The notes beneath the pieces were generated by a model that was not told where the DNA came from, made no database searches, and saw nothing but the letters and a program-made list of their open reading frames with translations. From Pseudomonadota bacterium (lineage in GTDB: Bacteria; Pseudomonadota; Gammaproteobacteria; Burkholderiales; Burkholderiaceae_B): a stretch of DNA of 31,563 nucleotides. This document shows positions 15,182-23,529 of the stretch, in pieces. Both the position numbers and the translations under genes were made by a program. The DNA lies in contig JAEXRL010000004.1 in assembly GCA_023440825.1 (NCBI GenBank), positions 1-31,563 on the forward strand, written 5' to 3'. Numbering within the stretch: position 1 is the first letter of the stretch; each line of letters begins with the position of its first letter.

Positions 15182-16663
15182 ATGGAAAATTCATTCAACT
15201 TCGTCCTGGCATTGCCTGAGATTCTGTTGTTGATCTTGGCCTCGGGCGTTTTGGTATTTGACGCCTTTACCGAGGACAAGAAGCGCGACAACACGTTCGT
15301 TCTTACCTTAGGCACTTTAGTTGTGGTGGCATTAAGTGTGCTCTGGCAATGGTCTACCGACCTTGCTGGCGTCACATTTGGCGGTTTGTTTATCGTCGAC
15401 TCCCTGTCGCATTTTCTGAAACTGCTCTCGTGTATTGCTGTGGCGGCGACGCTGATTTATGGTCGTGAATACGCATTTCAGCGCGACATGATGGCCCGCG
15501 GTGGCGAGCTTTATTCTCTTACCCTGATGGCTTTGCTGGGGCAGATGCTGATGATTTCAGCAGGCAGCATGCTGATGGTGTATCTGGGGGTAGAGCTGAT
15601 GTCTTTTGCAGCCTACGCACTGGTGGCCTTACGTCGTGAGCACAGGCAGTCTATTGAAGCGGCCATGAAGTACTTCGTACTGGGTGCCTTAGCCTCTGGT
15701 GTGCTGTTATACGGTATGTCCATGATCTACGGTGCCACCGGTCAACTGGATCTGGGTAAAATCGCGGATGTGATTCGCTCAGGTAATGCTGAACGTATGG
15801 CGCTGGTGTTTGGTGTGGTGTTTGTGGTGTCAGGCTTGGCGTTTAAGCTTACCGCAGCGCCCTATCATATGTGGACACCTGATGTATACCAAGGTGCACC
15901 CACCACGGTTACTCTGATCATTGGTGCTGCGCCTAAGTTAGCCGCCTTTGCAATCGCTCTGCGCTTTTTGGTAGAAGCCTTGAATGGCATCGCCATAGAC
16001 TGGCAGCCCATGCTGATGCTGATGGCTATCGCCTCTTTGCTGATCGGGAACTTAACCGCGATCATGCAGACTAACCTGAAGCGTATGCTTGCCTACTCGA
16101 CCATTTCCCATATGGGCTTTGTGTTTTTGGGTCTGATGTCGGGAGTTCTGGCAGGTGGCGAAAACAACGTGCAGGCCTATGGCTCATCCCTGTTTTATGT
16201 AGTGATCTATGTACTCACCACATTAAGCACGTTTGGCCTGATTTTGATCCTGAGCCGTAAAGATTTCGAATGCGAAAATCTGAACGATCTTAAAGGTCTG
16301 AATCGTCAGCACCCCGGCTTTGCTCTGGTATGGTTGCTTTCCATGTTTTCGCTTACCGGTATCCCGCCTATGGCTGGATTTGCCGCGAAGCTAAGCGTAT
16401 TGCAAGCCGTGGTGGCGTCAGGGTATATCTGGCTGGCAGTGTTTGCCGTCATTATGTCGCTGATTGGCGCCTTTTATTACTTACGTGTAGTGAAAGTTAT
16501 TTACTTTGATGAGCCCGAAGGGCAAGCTCAGCCAGTACAAGCTGGATGGCTCGCACGAGTGCTAATGGTGGTTAACGGTGCCCTGATCATTGTGATCGGT
16601 GTGTTCCCTAACTACCTGATGGATTTGTGTATCAAAGTAGTGGAAACCTCGCTGCAGTTTTAA
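15182..16663 (+). CDS. nuoN: NADH-quinone oxidoreductase subunit N (antiporter-like pump)
   Basis: NuoN is the antiporter-like pump nearest the peripheral arm. It shows the signature MVYLGVELMSFAAYALVAL with the essential glutamate, FKLTAAPYHMWTPDVYQGAP with the channel lysine, IIGAAPKLAAFAIALRFL, and KRMLAYSTISHMGFVFLG. Length 493 matches proteobacterial NuoN with 14 helices. It follows nuoM by 12 bp and is followed by the DUF2818 gene after 12 bp, so it closes the canonical nuo set inside a longer transcript. Confidence 0.96.
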   Translation: MENSFNFVLALPEILLLILASGVLVFDAFTEDKKRDNTFVLTLGTLVVVALSVLWQWSTDLAGVTFGGLFIVDSLSHFLKLLSCIAVAATLIYGREYAFQRDMMARGGELYSLTLMALLGQMLMISAGSMLMVYLGVELMSFAAYALVALRREHRQSIEAAMKYFVLGALASGVLLYGMSMIYGATGQLDLGKIADVIRSGNAERMALVFGVVFVVSGLAFKLTAAPYHMWTPDVYQGAPTTVTLIIGAAPKLAAFAIALRFLVEALNGIAIDWQPMLMLMAIASLLIGNLTAIMQTNLKRMLAYSTISHMGFVFLGLMSGVLAGGENNVQAYGSSLFYVVIYVLTTLSTFGLILILSRKDFECENLNDLKGLNRQHPGFALVWLLSMFSLTGIPPMAGFAAKLSVLQAVVASGYIWLAVFAVIMSLIGAFYYLRVVKVIYFDEPEGQAQPVQAGWLARVLMVVNGALIIVIGVFPNYLMDLCIKVVETSLQF

Positions 16664-16675
16664 ACGAGTTCTAGC

Positions 16676-17212
16676 ATGAGTCAGACTTTCTCTATTTGGG
16701 TGTTAATCGCATTTTCTTTATTGCTGGCTAACTTACCCTTTGTGATAGAAAAACCTTTTTTGGTTTTACCGTGGTCACAAAAAGGAGAAAGTCCTCGACC
16801 CATGCTGGTGCAGCTCGTGCTGGGTGGCGCTTTCTTATTGCTAGTCGCCTGTTTTGCATGGTTAGTACTGACCTACCTGGGGCGTTTTAGTGGCCTGTTG
16901 GCTGATTCCTCCTTGGAGTTCGTCGGTAAGCTATTCGTTGTCTTAGTACTAGCTGCCGCGCTAATGAGCCTACCGGCTTACTTATCTAGAAAACAGCGCA
17001 TTCAAAAAAACTTTTTTACCCGTTTCCTAGAGTTACTGGTGTTTTATGCGCTAGTGGGCATTCTGGGCTTTGCCTTTGAAAGCCATATAGGTAATCGCTT
17101 TGCCCAAGGCTGGGAATTCTATGTGATCACCCTTTGCTTATTTTTAGTGATGGCCTATCCTGGCTTTGTGTATCGCTACTTAATGCGTCACCCTAAAGGT
17201 AAGTTTGAGTAA
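16676..17212 (+). CDS. DUF2818 family membrane protein, enlarged form
   Basis: A hydrophobic 178-residue protein 12 bp after nuoN and before the operon terminator. The N-terminal segment IWVLIAFSLLLANLPFV and the C-terminal stretch QGWEFYVITLCLFLVMAYPG, then FVYRYLMR, match DUF2818, a family of unknown function found directly downstream of nuoN in betaproteobacteria. As I recall, typical members are about 100 residues with three helices. Here roughly 70 extra residues (about 35-110), with two further hydrophobic segments, sit between the first helix and the conserved RFLELLVFY part. Position suggests a role in complex I assembly or stability, but no function is proven. Membrane location is inferred from four to five helices. 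Confidence 0.8.
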   Translation: MSQTFSIWVLIAFSLLLANLPFVIEKPFLVLPWSQKGESPRPMLVQLVLGGAFLLLVACFAWLVLTYLGRFSGLLADSSLEFVGKLFVVLVLAAALMSLPAYLSRKQRIQKNFFTRFLELLVFYALVGILGFAFESHIGNRFAQGWEFYVITLCLFLVMAYPGFVYRYLMRHPKGKFE

Positions 17213-17214
17213 AT

Positions 17215-17247
17215 AAAAAAGCTGAGTAAAACACTCAGCTTTTTTTT
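17215..17247. terminator. Bidirectional intrinsic terminator between DUF2818 and leuD
   Basis: GCTGAGT (17221-17227), loop AAAAC, ACTCAGC (17233-17239), flanked by six A's on the left and eight T's on the right. It ends the nuo transcript, and read on the other strand it ends the Bug-leuC-leuD transcript. It sits within 35 bp of both stop codons, so one element serves both convergent operons. Confidence 0.93.
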
Positions 17248-17266
17248 GACAGGGTATGTAGGCGTA

Positions 17267-17902
17267 CTAGTGGGTAATACTCTGACCTACATTTTTGGCC
17301 CAAGGCCGCTGCTTCCAATAATTATGCATAAAGTCGCGGATAGCTACCTGATGCTCTAAGGTAGATTGTGTTAGGTTATGCCCGTCTAGCATCATAGCGT
17401 GATGGCGTGCATTTAAGTGAAATGAGGTTCTTAGTCCTGCCTGACTGTGCAGATGCAGGTTTTCTATATCTATAGTGAGAATATGTTCCGGATGCCGGGT
17501 GCACTCGTCCACTAAGTCATTGATCATATCTTCCGCTAAAGTGATGAGTAACAGCCGATTATTTAGGGCATTGGCGTGAAATATCTCAGCAAAACTGGGT
17601 GCAATAATGGCTTGGAAGCCATATTGACGTAAGCCCCAAACAGCATGCTCACGGCTGGATCCACAGCCAAAATTGGTACCACTAATTAAAATATTCGCCT
17701 CTTTGTATTGAGCTTGATTCAAGATGAAGTCGGACTTGAGCGTACCGTCCGCATTGGTTTTCATGTCGTGAAATAAGCCCGCAGCCAAGCCTTGTTTATC
17801 AATACCACGCAAAAATTGTTTTGGCATAATTTGATCGGTATCCACATTGTTTAATCTTAGTGGGACAGCGCTGCCAGATATTTTTTTTATCGATTGATTC
17901 AT
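17267..17902 (-). CDS. leuD: LeuD-like small subunit of an isopropylmalate dehydratase-type hydro-lyase
   Basis: Small (swivel-domain) subunit of an aconitase-superfamily hydro-lyase, 211 residues against about 200 for LeuD. Motifs are intact: NNVDTDQIMPKQFL at the N-terminus, FGCGSSREHAVWGL (from residue 78) contacting the substrate, and APSFAEIFHANALNN. The C-terminus is slightly extended and ends QRPWAKNVGQSITH. Two bases separate it from the leuC-like gene, so the pair is co-translated. In leucine synthesis LeuCD isomerises 2- to 3-isopropylmalate; related pairs act on citraconate, methylmalate or homocitrate-type substrates. Lack of leuB or leuA nearby and the upstream Bug gene make a catabolic paralog possible, so the symbol names homology, not proven role. 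Confidence 0.85.
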   Translation of the reverse strand: MNQSIKKISGSAVPLRLNNVDTDQIMPKQFLRGIDKQGLAAGLFHDMKTNADGTLKSDFILNQAQYKEANILISGTNFGCGSSREHAVWGLRQYGFQAIIAPSFAEIFHANALNNRLLLITLAEDMINDLVDECTRHPEHILTIDIENLHLHSQAGLRTSFHLNARHHAMMLDGHNLTQSTLEHQVAIRDFMHNYWKQRPWAKNVGQSITH

Positions 17903-17904
17903 TT

Positions 17905-19326
17905 TTATAAAGAGTCCTGCGCTAAATAATTTCGTACATCAACAATTTTTCCTTTTATGGCGGCCATAGTCGCCATTGCCGGACTCATTAAATGAGTAAT
18001 GGATCCACGCCCTTGCCGTCCTTCAAAGTTACGATTTGTGGTGGAAGCACAGCGTTTACCTACGCTTAGTACATCGTCATTCATGGCTAAGCACATGGAG
18101 CATCCGGGTTTACGCCATTCAAAACCAGCGTCTATGAGTAGGCGATCTATACCTTCCTCTTCTGCTTGTTTACGCACGGCACCTGAGCCAGGTACAACCA
18201 TAGCCCGTACTCCTTCAGCTACTCTTTGACCTTTAATCAGCTTAACCACTTCTCTTAGGTCCTCAATTCTGGAGTTTGTGCAGGATCCTATGAATACGTG
18301 GTCGATTTCCAGGTTTTCTAAAGTGTCACCACTTTTCAGTCCGGTGTAGCGCAAAGCCTGAGCATAGGAGTGTTGAGTTAATTCATCCTTGTGTTGGTCT
18401 AGTGGAGGTATACAGCCATCTATAGGTATGCACTGATCAGGGCTGGTCCCCCAGCTCACATAAGGGGCGAGCTGACGCGCCTCGAAGCTGTACTCCATGT
18501 CGAAGCTTGCGCCGTCATCGCTATACATTGCGGCCCAGTCTGTTAGAGCCTGGCGCAAGGTCTCAGGAGCCAGATCTGCCATGTGCTGAAACAGGTAGGC
18601 GTATGTCTTTTGATCTGGTTCAATTAGCGCTCCTCGTGCACCTGCCTCAACAGCCATATTACATAAGGTAAATCGTGCTTCGATGGAGAGTTGTCTTATA
18701 GCAGAGCCGCTAAATTCAATGACATACCCTCTAGCACCTTGTGCCCCAATTTGACTAATAATGTAGAGAATAAGATCTTTAGCTGTAGTGCCATTAGGCA
18801 GACTACCTTGCACCGAGATCCGCATGTTTTTTGCAGGTCGATATACTAAAGTTTGTGTGGCTAAGACATGCTCGACTTCCGTTGTGCCGATACCAAACCC
18901 CAAGGCCCCTAGAGCACCATAAGTGGTGGTGTGGCTATCGCCACAGACGACCACCATACCTGGACGTATTAAGCCCATCTCAGGTGCGACGACGTGTTCA
19001 ATACCTTGTAAGGGATCATTAGTGTCTAATAAGGGGATGTGATACTTAGTGCAGTTTTGCTTTAAGTACTTTGCCTGTAGAGCCGATTGTGGTTCCTGTA
19101 TGATCCGTGTTTTTTCTGGATGTGTGGGGATGATGTGGCTAACGGTAGCCAGGTTTTGCTGAGGAGCAAAGACCTCAATATCCATTTCCCTCAAGCCGGT
19201 GAAGGCTTGAGGGCTGGTATATTCATTCATGATATGCAGGTCGGCGTACAGCAGCACGGTGTCAGAGTCTATATGCTTGACGGTGTGCTGCTCGAGGATT
19301 TTTTGGTAAAACGTTTTTAATGTCAT
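17905..19326 (-). CDS. leuC: LeuC-like large subunit, [4Fe-4S] isopropylmalate dehydratase-type hydro-lyase
   Basis: Large subunit of an aconitase-superfamily dehydratase, 473 residues against about 466-470 for LeuC. The [4Fe-4S] ligands C349 (GSCTNSR), C409 and C412 (GCSMCLAMN) are present, as are the LeuC marks VVCGDSHTTTYGALGALGFG and RNFEGRQGRGSITHLMSPAM. The N-terminal active-site strip reads HIMNEYTSPQAFTGLR, where the leucine-pathway enzyme usually has HLVHEVTSPQAF; that and the following 40 residues look divergent. Start ATG at 19326 follows AGG about 8 bp upstream and lies 25 bp after the Bug gene. Most likely a hydro-lyase for a small branched hydroxy-dicarboxylate or tricarboxylate; the true substrate could be isopropylmalate itself. 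Confidence 0.87.
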   Translation of the reverse strand: MTLKTFYQKILEQHTVKHIDSDTVLLYADLHIMNEYTSPQAFTGLREMDIEVFAPQQNLATVSHIIPTHPEKTRIIQEPQSALQAKYLKQNCTKYHIPLLDTNDPLQGIEHVVAPEMGLIRPGMVVVCGDSHTTTYGALGALGFGIGTTEVEHVLATQTLVYRPAKNMRISVQGSLPNGTTAKDLILYIISQIGAQGARGYVIEFSGSAIRQLSIEARFTLCNMAVEAGARGALIEPDQKTYAYLFQHMADLAPETLRQALTDWAAMYSDDGASFDMEYSFEARQLAPYVSWGTSPDQCIPIDGCIPPLDQHKDELTQHSYAQALRYTGLKSGDTLENLEIDHVFIGSCTNSRIEDLREVVKLIKGQRVAEGVRAMVVPGSGAVRKQAEEEGIDRLLIDAGFEWRKPGCSMCLAMNDDVLSVGKRCASTTNRNFEGRQGRGSITHLMSPAMATMAAIKGKIVDVRNYLAQDSL

Positions 19327-19351
19327 GGAATATACCTAAGTCGCTGCCAAA

Positions 19352-20320
19352 CTATTCAACTTCTATGCCGCTTTGCTCGATGATTTTTTGCCACTTTACA
19401 AGATCAGCGCGCAATAGATTGTCGGCTTCACTAGGTGAGCTGGGGGCAGGGTCAAAGGCCTCCCTAACCATTCGTTCTTTGGTGGGTTCGTGTTGCAAGG
19501 TTTGATTGAGGGTGGCGTTAAGAGTTTGAATGATGGACTCTGGTGTGCCTGTGGGCGCAATCACCATAAACCACGTTTCAAAGCTGTAATCGGGTAAGCC
19601 TGCTTCGGCGATAGTCGGCGTGTCAGGCATTAAGCTGGAACGAGTAGGACCCGTTACGCCCAAGGCTCGCAGTTTCCCTCCTTGCACTTGAGGTAGGGCA
19701 GCCGACAGTACAGGAAAGCTCATGTTGACATGTCCTCCTATGGTGTCCATTAATGCTGGGCCGCCTCCTCGATAAGGGATATGCACAATATTAGTCTCTG
19801 AGATATTTTTGAAAAGCTCGGCGGCCATGTGAAAAGTGCTGCCACTGCCAGCAGAGCCATAGATATATTTACCAGGCTCGTTTTTTGTGACTTGGATGAG
19901 TTCTTCTATGTTTTGTGCCGGCATCTCGTTGTTAACGACCAATACGTGCTGTGAGGTAGCGACAGTACCTATGGGTTCAAGTTCTGTCAGCGTGTCGTAA
20001 GGCATGGTTTTATACAATGCTGGGTTGATGGCTAGAGAGACCGTTTGTAATCCTATCGTGTAGCCATCTGGCTGAGCCTTAGCCACAAGATTTACACCTA
20101 TATTGCCACCTGAACCAGAGCGATTCTCAACGATTAAGGGCTTACCTAACTGTTTACCCCATTCTTCCGATACTAATCGTGCGATGATGTCCGCGCTCCC
20201 TCCGGGAGCATAAGGTACGATCAGGCGCACTGGCTTGTCAGGATAGGCTAGGGCAGAGTGTGAAAAGCTACAGCTCAACAGGGTGCCAAGTACAAGAGTA
20301 GAAAGTTTTTTAAGTGTCAT
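19352..20320 (-). CDS. Bug/TctC-type periplasmic substrate-binding protein
   Basis: A 322-residue extracytoplasmic solute receptor of the tripartite tricarboxylate receptor (Bug) family, greatly expanded in Bordetella and relatives. The signal peptide MTLKKLSTLVLGTLLSCSFS...ALA is cut before YPDKPVRLIVPYAPGGSADI, the classic family opening; the GSGGNIG loop, PDGYT and HIPYRGGGPALMD are also typical. The ATG at 20320 has a strong AAGGAG 8 bp upstream; the longer frame to 20350 would precede that site and spoil the signal. No cognate membrane genes (TctA/TctB) are nearby, which is common for orphan Bugs. First gene of an operon with the leuCD-like pair, so its ligand may be their substrate (inference). 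Confidence 0.92.
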   Translation of the reverse strand: MTLKKLSTLVLGTLLSCSFSHSALAYPDKPVRLIVPYAPGGSADIIARLVSEEWGKQLGKPLIVENRSGSGGNIGVNLVAKAQPDGYTIGLQTVSLAINPALYKTMPYDTLTELEPIGTVATSQHVLVVNNEMPAQNIEELIQVTKNEPGKYIYGSAGSGSTFHMAAELFKNISETNIVHIPYRGGGPALMDTIGGHVNMSFPVLSAALPQVQGGKLRALGVTGPTRSSLMPDTPTIAEAGLPDYSFETWFMVIAPTGTPESIIQTLNATLNQTLQHEPTKERMVREAFDPAPSSPSEADNLLRADLVKWQKIIEQSGIEVE

Positions 20321-20448
20321 GGATATGTCTCCTTTTAATTTATAAATCATGCTACTACGTGACTTGGTCTATATAGTTGATAGAATTTGTATTGATTGTT
20401 TCCTTTAGGGCAATAATCGAGTTCAGAATAAAAAAGTAGAGAAGAGAC
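20321..20448. promoter_or_regulatory. Divergent LysR / Bug intergenic control region
   Basis: The region separates the two divergent starts and must hold both promoters. A TATTG (20390-20394) / CAATA (20411-20415) inverted pair with 16 bases between lies about 35-55 bp before the lysR ATG and could be part of a LysR operator. A CTATATAG palindrome is at 20369-20376. Neither is diagnostic, and I could not place -35/-10 pairs with confidence. Confidence 0.3.
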
Positions 20449-21369
20449 ATGACAGACTTGGCGTTTTTTGTTTTATTAGCTCAACACGAGAGCTTCAGAC
20501 GTGCTGCGCAAGAGTTAGGAGTTGCGCCACCAACAATTAGCAAGCGCTTAGCGGCGATAGAGCAGCGCTTAGGTGTACGCTTAATGCACCGTACAACGCG
20601 TCGAGTGAGTCTTACTCTTGAAGGAGAGATGCTGTTTGAGGAAGGGCAGCGGATTTTGGATGATGTACGCGCCTTAGAAAACAGCATAGGGGAAAGTGGG
20701 CAGTCGCCACGTGGACTGCTTAGGGTGCACGGCACCTTGGGGTTTGGCCGTAAATATTTAACACCTTTAGTGTCAGGTTTTATGCGCCGATATCCAGATG
20801 TGGAGGTACAACTGCATTTAAGTGATTTGCCGGTAAATGTCATACGTGACCGATTTGATCTGGCAGTCATCGTGGGAGAACCTGTTGATTCTCGATTGAT
20901 TTTACGGACGGTAGCGTTCAACCGGCGGATTCTGTGCGCTGCACCCAGTTATTTGGTACGTCGTGGTGTTCCTCAGCATGTCGGAGAGCTAGCGCAGCAC
21001 GACTGTATTGTGATTCATGAGAATGAGGAAACCTTCGGCGTTTGGACCTTGCACAGAGATGGGGAATCTGAGCTGGTCAAGGTAAGAGGCGCCTTAAGTT
21101 CTAATGATGGCAGTGCCGCACTAGCATGGGCATTAGCCGGTCACGGCATCGTTTTGCGTTCAGAGTGGGAGGCCGCGGCCCACATACGCTCAGGTGCACT
21201 GTTGCGTGTACTGCCCGAGTGGGAGGTAGCCAATGCTAATGTGGTCGCCATTTATCCACCTAAAAACACCTTATCGGCGCGATGTCGCTTTTTTATCCAA
21301 TACCTGCTAGATGAATTTTCAGCACATCGAGTCAGCACGCCAGATGCCTTGGGCTTGTATTGGCGGTAG
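20449..21369 (+). CDS. LysR-family transcriptional regulator
   Basis: A 306-residue LysR regulator. The N-terminal winged helix-turn-helix is clear: FVLLAQHESFRRAAQELGVA, then PPTISKRLAAIEQRLGVRLM and RTTRRVSLTLEGE (residues 6-60). A linker helix and a periplasmic-binding-like effector domain follow (from about residue 88, RGLLRVHGTLGFGRKYLTPL). It is divergent from the Bug-leuC-leuD operon, the standard arrangement for a LysR protein controlling its neighbour in response to a pathway metabolite. Only a weak GAAGAG precedes the ATG, consistent with low expression and autorepression. The stop lies 9 bp from the convergent NMO-like gene. Target and effector are inferred, not shown. Confidence 0.92.
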   Translation: MTDLAFFVLLAQHESFRRAAQELGVAPPTISKRLAAIEQRLGVRLMHRTTRRVSLTLEGEMLFEEGQRILDDVRALENSIGESGQSPRGLLRVHGTLGFGRKYLTPLVSGFMRRYPDVEVQLHLSDLPVNVIRDRFDLAVIVGEPVDSRLILRTVAFNRRILCAAPSYLVRRGVPQHVGELAQHDCIVIHENEETFGVWTLHRDGESELVKVRGALSSNDGSAALAWALAGHGIVLRSEWEAAAHIRSGALLRVLPEWEVANANVVAIYPPKNTLSARCRFFIQYLLDEFSAHRVSTPDALGLYWR

Positions 21370-21378
21370 CTTAGGGCG

Positions 21379-22488
21379 TTATTGCGTCATGGGGTATTTT
21401 GACCCCGCTAAGCCTAGCTGTTTGCAGACACCTTGGCTTTCTTGAGCGAGTACATGTAGGAGCTGTTCTGCTGGCAAAGAGCGCCCCAGAGGGGCGGCCT
21501 GTCCGCTCCATAAAGGGGTGAAGTCAGTGCTGGCTTGTTGCTCGGCGGCACTGCGTAATGGGGCTATGGCTGAGGCCGCATAGGGAAAGTCAGGCGTATC
21601 GGTGCTGATAGGGCCTAGCTCGCGCATCGCCTTATTTAAAATGCCGCGTGCGGGTTTGCCAGTGAAAATATTGCTTAAGGCACTGCTGTTTGCGTCGCTG
21701 TTGGCCAGAGCTTGCTGGTGCAGGGCAGAAATTTTTGCTTCAGGGCAAAATAAAAAAGCAGTGCCCAATTGGGCGCCACTTGCGCCTAGTGCGAAAGCGG
21801 CGGTAATACCACGGCCATCGGCAATGCCACCCGCAGCAATAACAGGTAGGTCACAAGCGTCGACAATTTGTGGTAGTAAGGCCATCAGCCCAACTTGGGT
21901 GTCGGTGCGAGTATCCAGAAATAGAGCACGATGCCCGCCTGCCTCATAGCCTTGAGCAATTACGACATCGCAGCCGCGTTCTTTGAGCCACAAGGCTTCC
22001 TGCACGCTGGTGGCCGAGGACAAAACAAGTGCACCACTTTGTTTCACTTGATCCAGTAGCTTGGCTGTGGGCAGGCCGAAGTGAAAGCTCACCACTTCTG
22101 GTTTGAGCTCTTGTATTAGCTCGGCATGAATCGCCTGGAAGGGGCTGCGCGAGGCGTTCGGTAAGGGGGTGTTAAGGTCTATGCCAGCAGCAAGATAGTA
22201 GCGGCTTAAGGCTTGTCGCCAAGCTTGCTCTTGCTCGCGGTCGTGAGGCAGATCCGGGTGGCAAAAAAAATTCAGATTAAGGGGCTTTTGCACAGCTTGC
22301 TTAAACAGGCGGAACTGCTCCTGTATTTGTTCAGGAGCGAGCATGGCACAGGGAATAGAGCCCAGGCCACCACCTTGCGCTACGGCTATAGCCAGTTCGG
22401 CATCCTGCGCACCTGCCATAGGAGCCTGTACGATAGGCTGTTCAATATCAAGCAGATCGAGCAACTGGTTGTTGGGCCATACGTACAT
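21379..22488 (-). CDS. Nitronate monooxygenase / 2-nitropropane dioxygenase family flavoprotein
   Basis: A 369-residue TIM-barrel FMN enzyme. Family marks are PIVQAPMAGAQDAELAIAVA and GGGLGSIPCAML at the N-terminus, VSFHFGLP, AQGYEAGGHR with the catalytic histidine, and AAGGIADGRGITAAFALGAS then GAQLGTAFLFCPEA for phosphate binding. Class I members oxidise propionate 3-nitronate and other alkyl nitronates to carbonyls and nitrite; other members act as enoyl reductases, so the substrate is not certain. ATG at 22488 with AAGG about 9 bp upstream is chosen; an in-frame TTG 21 bases earlier is less likely. Single gene, divergent from serB and convergent with lysR. Confidence 0.85.
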   Translation of the reverse strand: MYVWPNNQLLDLLDIEQPIVQAPMAGAQDAELAIAVAQGGGLGSIPCAMLAPEQIQEQFRLFKQAVQKPLNLNFFCHPDLPHDREQEQAWRQALSRYYLAAGIDLNTPLPNASRSPFQAIHAELIQELKPEVVSFHFGLPTAKLLDQVKQSGALVLSSATSVQEALWLKERGCDVVIAQGYEAGGHRALFLDTRTDTQVGLMALLPQIVDACDLPVIAAGGIADGRGITAAFALGASGAQLGTAFLFCPEAKISALHQQALANSDANSSALSNIFTGKPARGILNKAMRELGPISTDTPDFPYAASAIAPLRSAAEQQASTDFTPLWSGQAAPLGRSLPAEQLLHVLAQESQGVCKQLGLAGSKYPMTQ

Positions 22489-22610
22489 AGCAGATATCCT
22501 TGTGGTCAAAACACCGTGTCAATGAATATCGTATCAGTTCATGCGCTTGCCGTGTAGGGGTGGCGCTAGAATAGCCCGAGCCTTATATGCTTGGAACCCT
22601 TGCACAAGGC

Positions 22611-22616
22611 TACAAT
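22611..22616 (+). promoter_or_regulatory. Candidate -10 element for serB
   Basis: TACAAT, in the context GGCTACAATGTG, lies 44 bp before the serB ATG and would give a leader of roughly 38 nt. A short palindrome CCTTG-CA-CAAGG (22598-22609) abuts it. No good -35 hexamer is found at 16-18 bp. Similar GCTACAAT also occurs before nuoA. Confidence 0.3.
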
Positions 22617-22660
22617 GTGCTGTGCTACGTTAGCCAAGTTTTATACATTGTGAATCGTAT

Positions 22661-23515
22661 ATGTCTCACTTAATTTTGCAAGGGCCTCAGATTGATGGCT
22701 CACTGATCGAAAAAATTGCCGCTGTTGCACAAGCAGAAGGTGTGCAGCAGATGGCGCAGACGAATGTTTTTCGTATACTCGGTGCCGACCCGGGTAGCCG
22801 AGATGAGGTACAAAAACTGTGTCTGGGCGCCAGACTGGATTTTGCTTACCTAGATCAAGTAGATAAGCTACAAGATATGCGGGTGTTGGCCATGGATATG
22901 GACTCTACCCTGATTAATATTGAATGTATTGATGAAATTGCCGATATGGCAGGTCGTAAGCCGCAGGTAGCCGCGATTACAGAGGCAGCTATGCGTGGAG
23001 AAATTAGCGACTTTTCCGAAAGCCTAAGGCGTCGCGTTGCTCTACTTGAAGGCGTTCCAGTTGAGGCTTTGCAACGCGTGTATACCGAGCGCTTACAGCT
23101 TAATAAGGGAGCCGCTGAATTAGTGGCCAGTGCTCATCAGCACGGAGTCAAAACCTTACTGGTGTCGGGGGGCTTCACCTTTTTTACAGAGCGCATGAAA
23201 GACCGCTTAGAGCTGGATTTTGCATACTCTAATACCTTGGCCGTAGAGCAGGGCGTGCTTACTGGAAAAGTATTGGGTGATATTGTGGATAGCCATGCCA
23301 AGGCGCGTTACTTAGAGGCCTTAGCGGCTGAGCTGGGGGCAGGCCCCGGTCAGTGCATAGCGATTGGCGATGGTGCCAATGACTTAGTTATGATGGCCAG
23401 TGCCAAGTATTCCGTTGCGTACCGTGCCAAGCCTGTCGTACAGGAGCAAGCAGCGTTTTCCTTAAATTTTGCGCCACTGGACGGTGTGTTGAACTGGTTT
23501 CGCCTGAGTCATTAG
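22661..23515 (+). CDS. serB: Phosphoserine phosphatase
   Basis: HAD-superfamily phosphatase making L-serine from phosphoserine in the cytoplasm. The catalytic motif I is DMDST (residues 79-83; D79 nucleophile, D81 acid/base), motif II SGGFTFF, and motif III/IV GDGANDLVMM. SerB-specific INIECIDEIADMAG follows motif I. The first 75 residues form a short N-terminal domain where longer SerB proteins have an ACT domain; 284 residues is usual in betaproteobacteria. Ribosome site is weak. Divergent from the NMO-like gene and convergent with mfd. Confidence 0.96.
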   Translation: MSHLILQGPQIDGSLIEKIAAVAQAEGVQQMAQTNVFRILGADPGSRDEVQKLCLGARLDFAYLDQVDKLQDMRVLAMDMDSTLINIECIDEIADMAGRKPQVAAITEAAMRGEISDFSESLRRRVALLEGVPVEALQRVYTERLQLNKGAAELVASAHQHGVKTLLVSGGFTFFTERMKDRLELDFAYSNTLAVEQGVLTGKVLGDIVDSHAKARYLEALAAELGAGPGQCIAIGDGANDLVMMASAKYSVAYRAKPVVQEQAAFSLNFAPLDGVLNWFRLSH

Positions 23516-23529
23516 GGCTGCGGATGCTG

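Noticed and set aside
14773..15375. 200-codon minus-strand frame across the nuoM-nuoN junction
   Set aside because: It spans two genes with intact family motifs; composition is Thr/Ser-rich, typical of antisense to membrane proteins.
18831..19505. Plus-strand short frames opposite leuC and the Bug gene
   Set aside because: Shadows of genes with clear motifs; no ribosome sites or domains.
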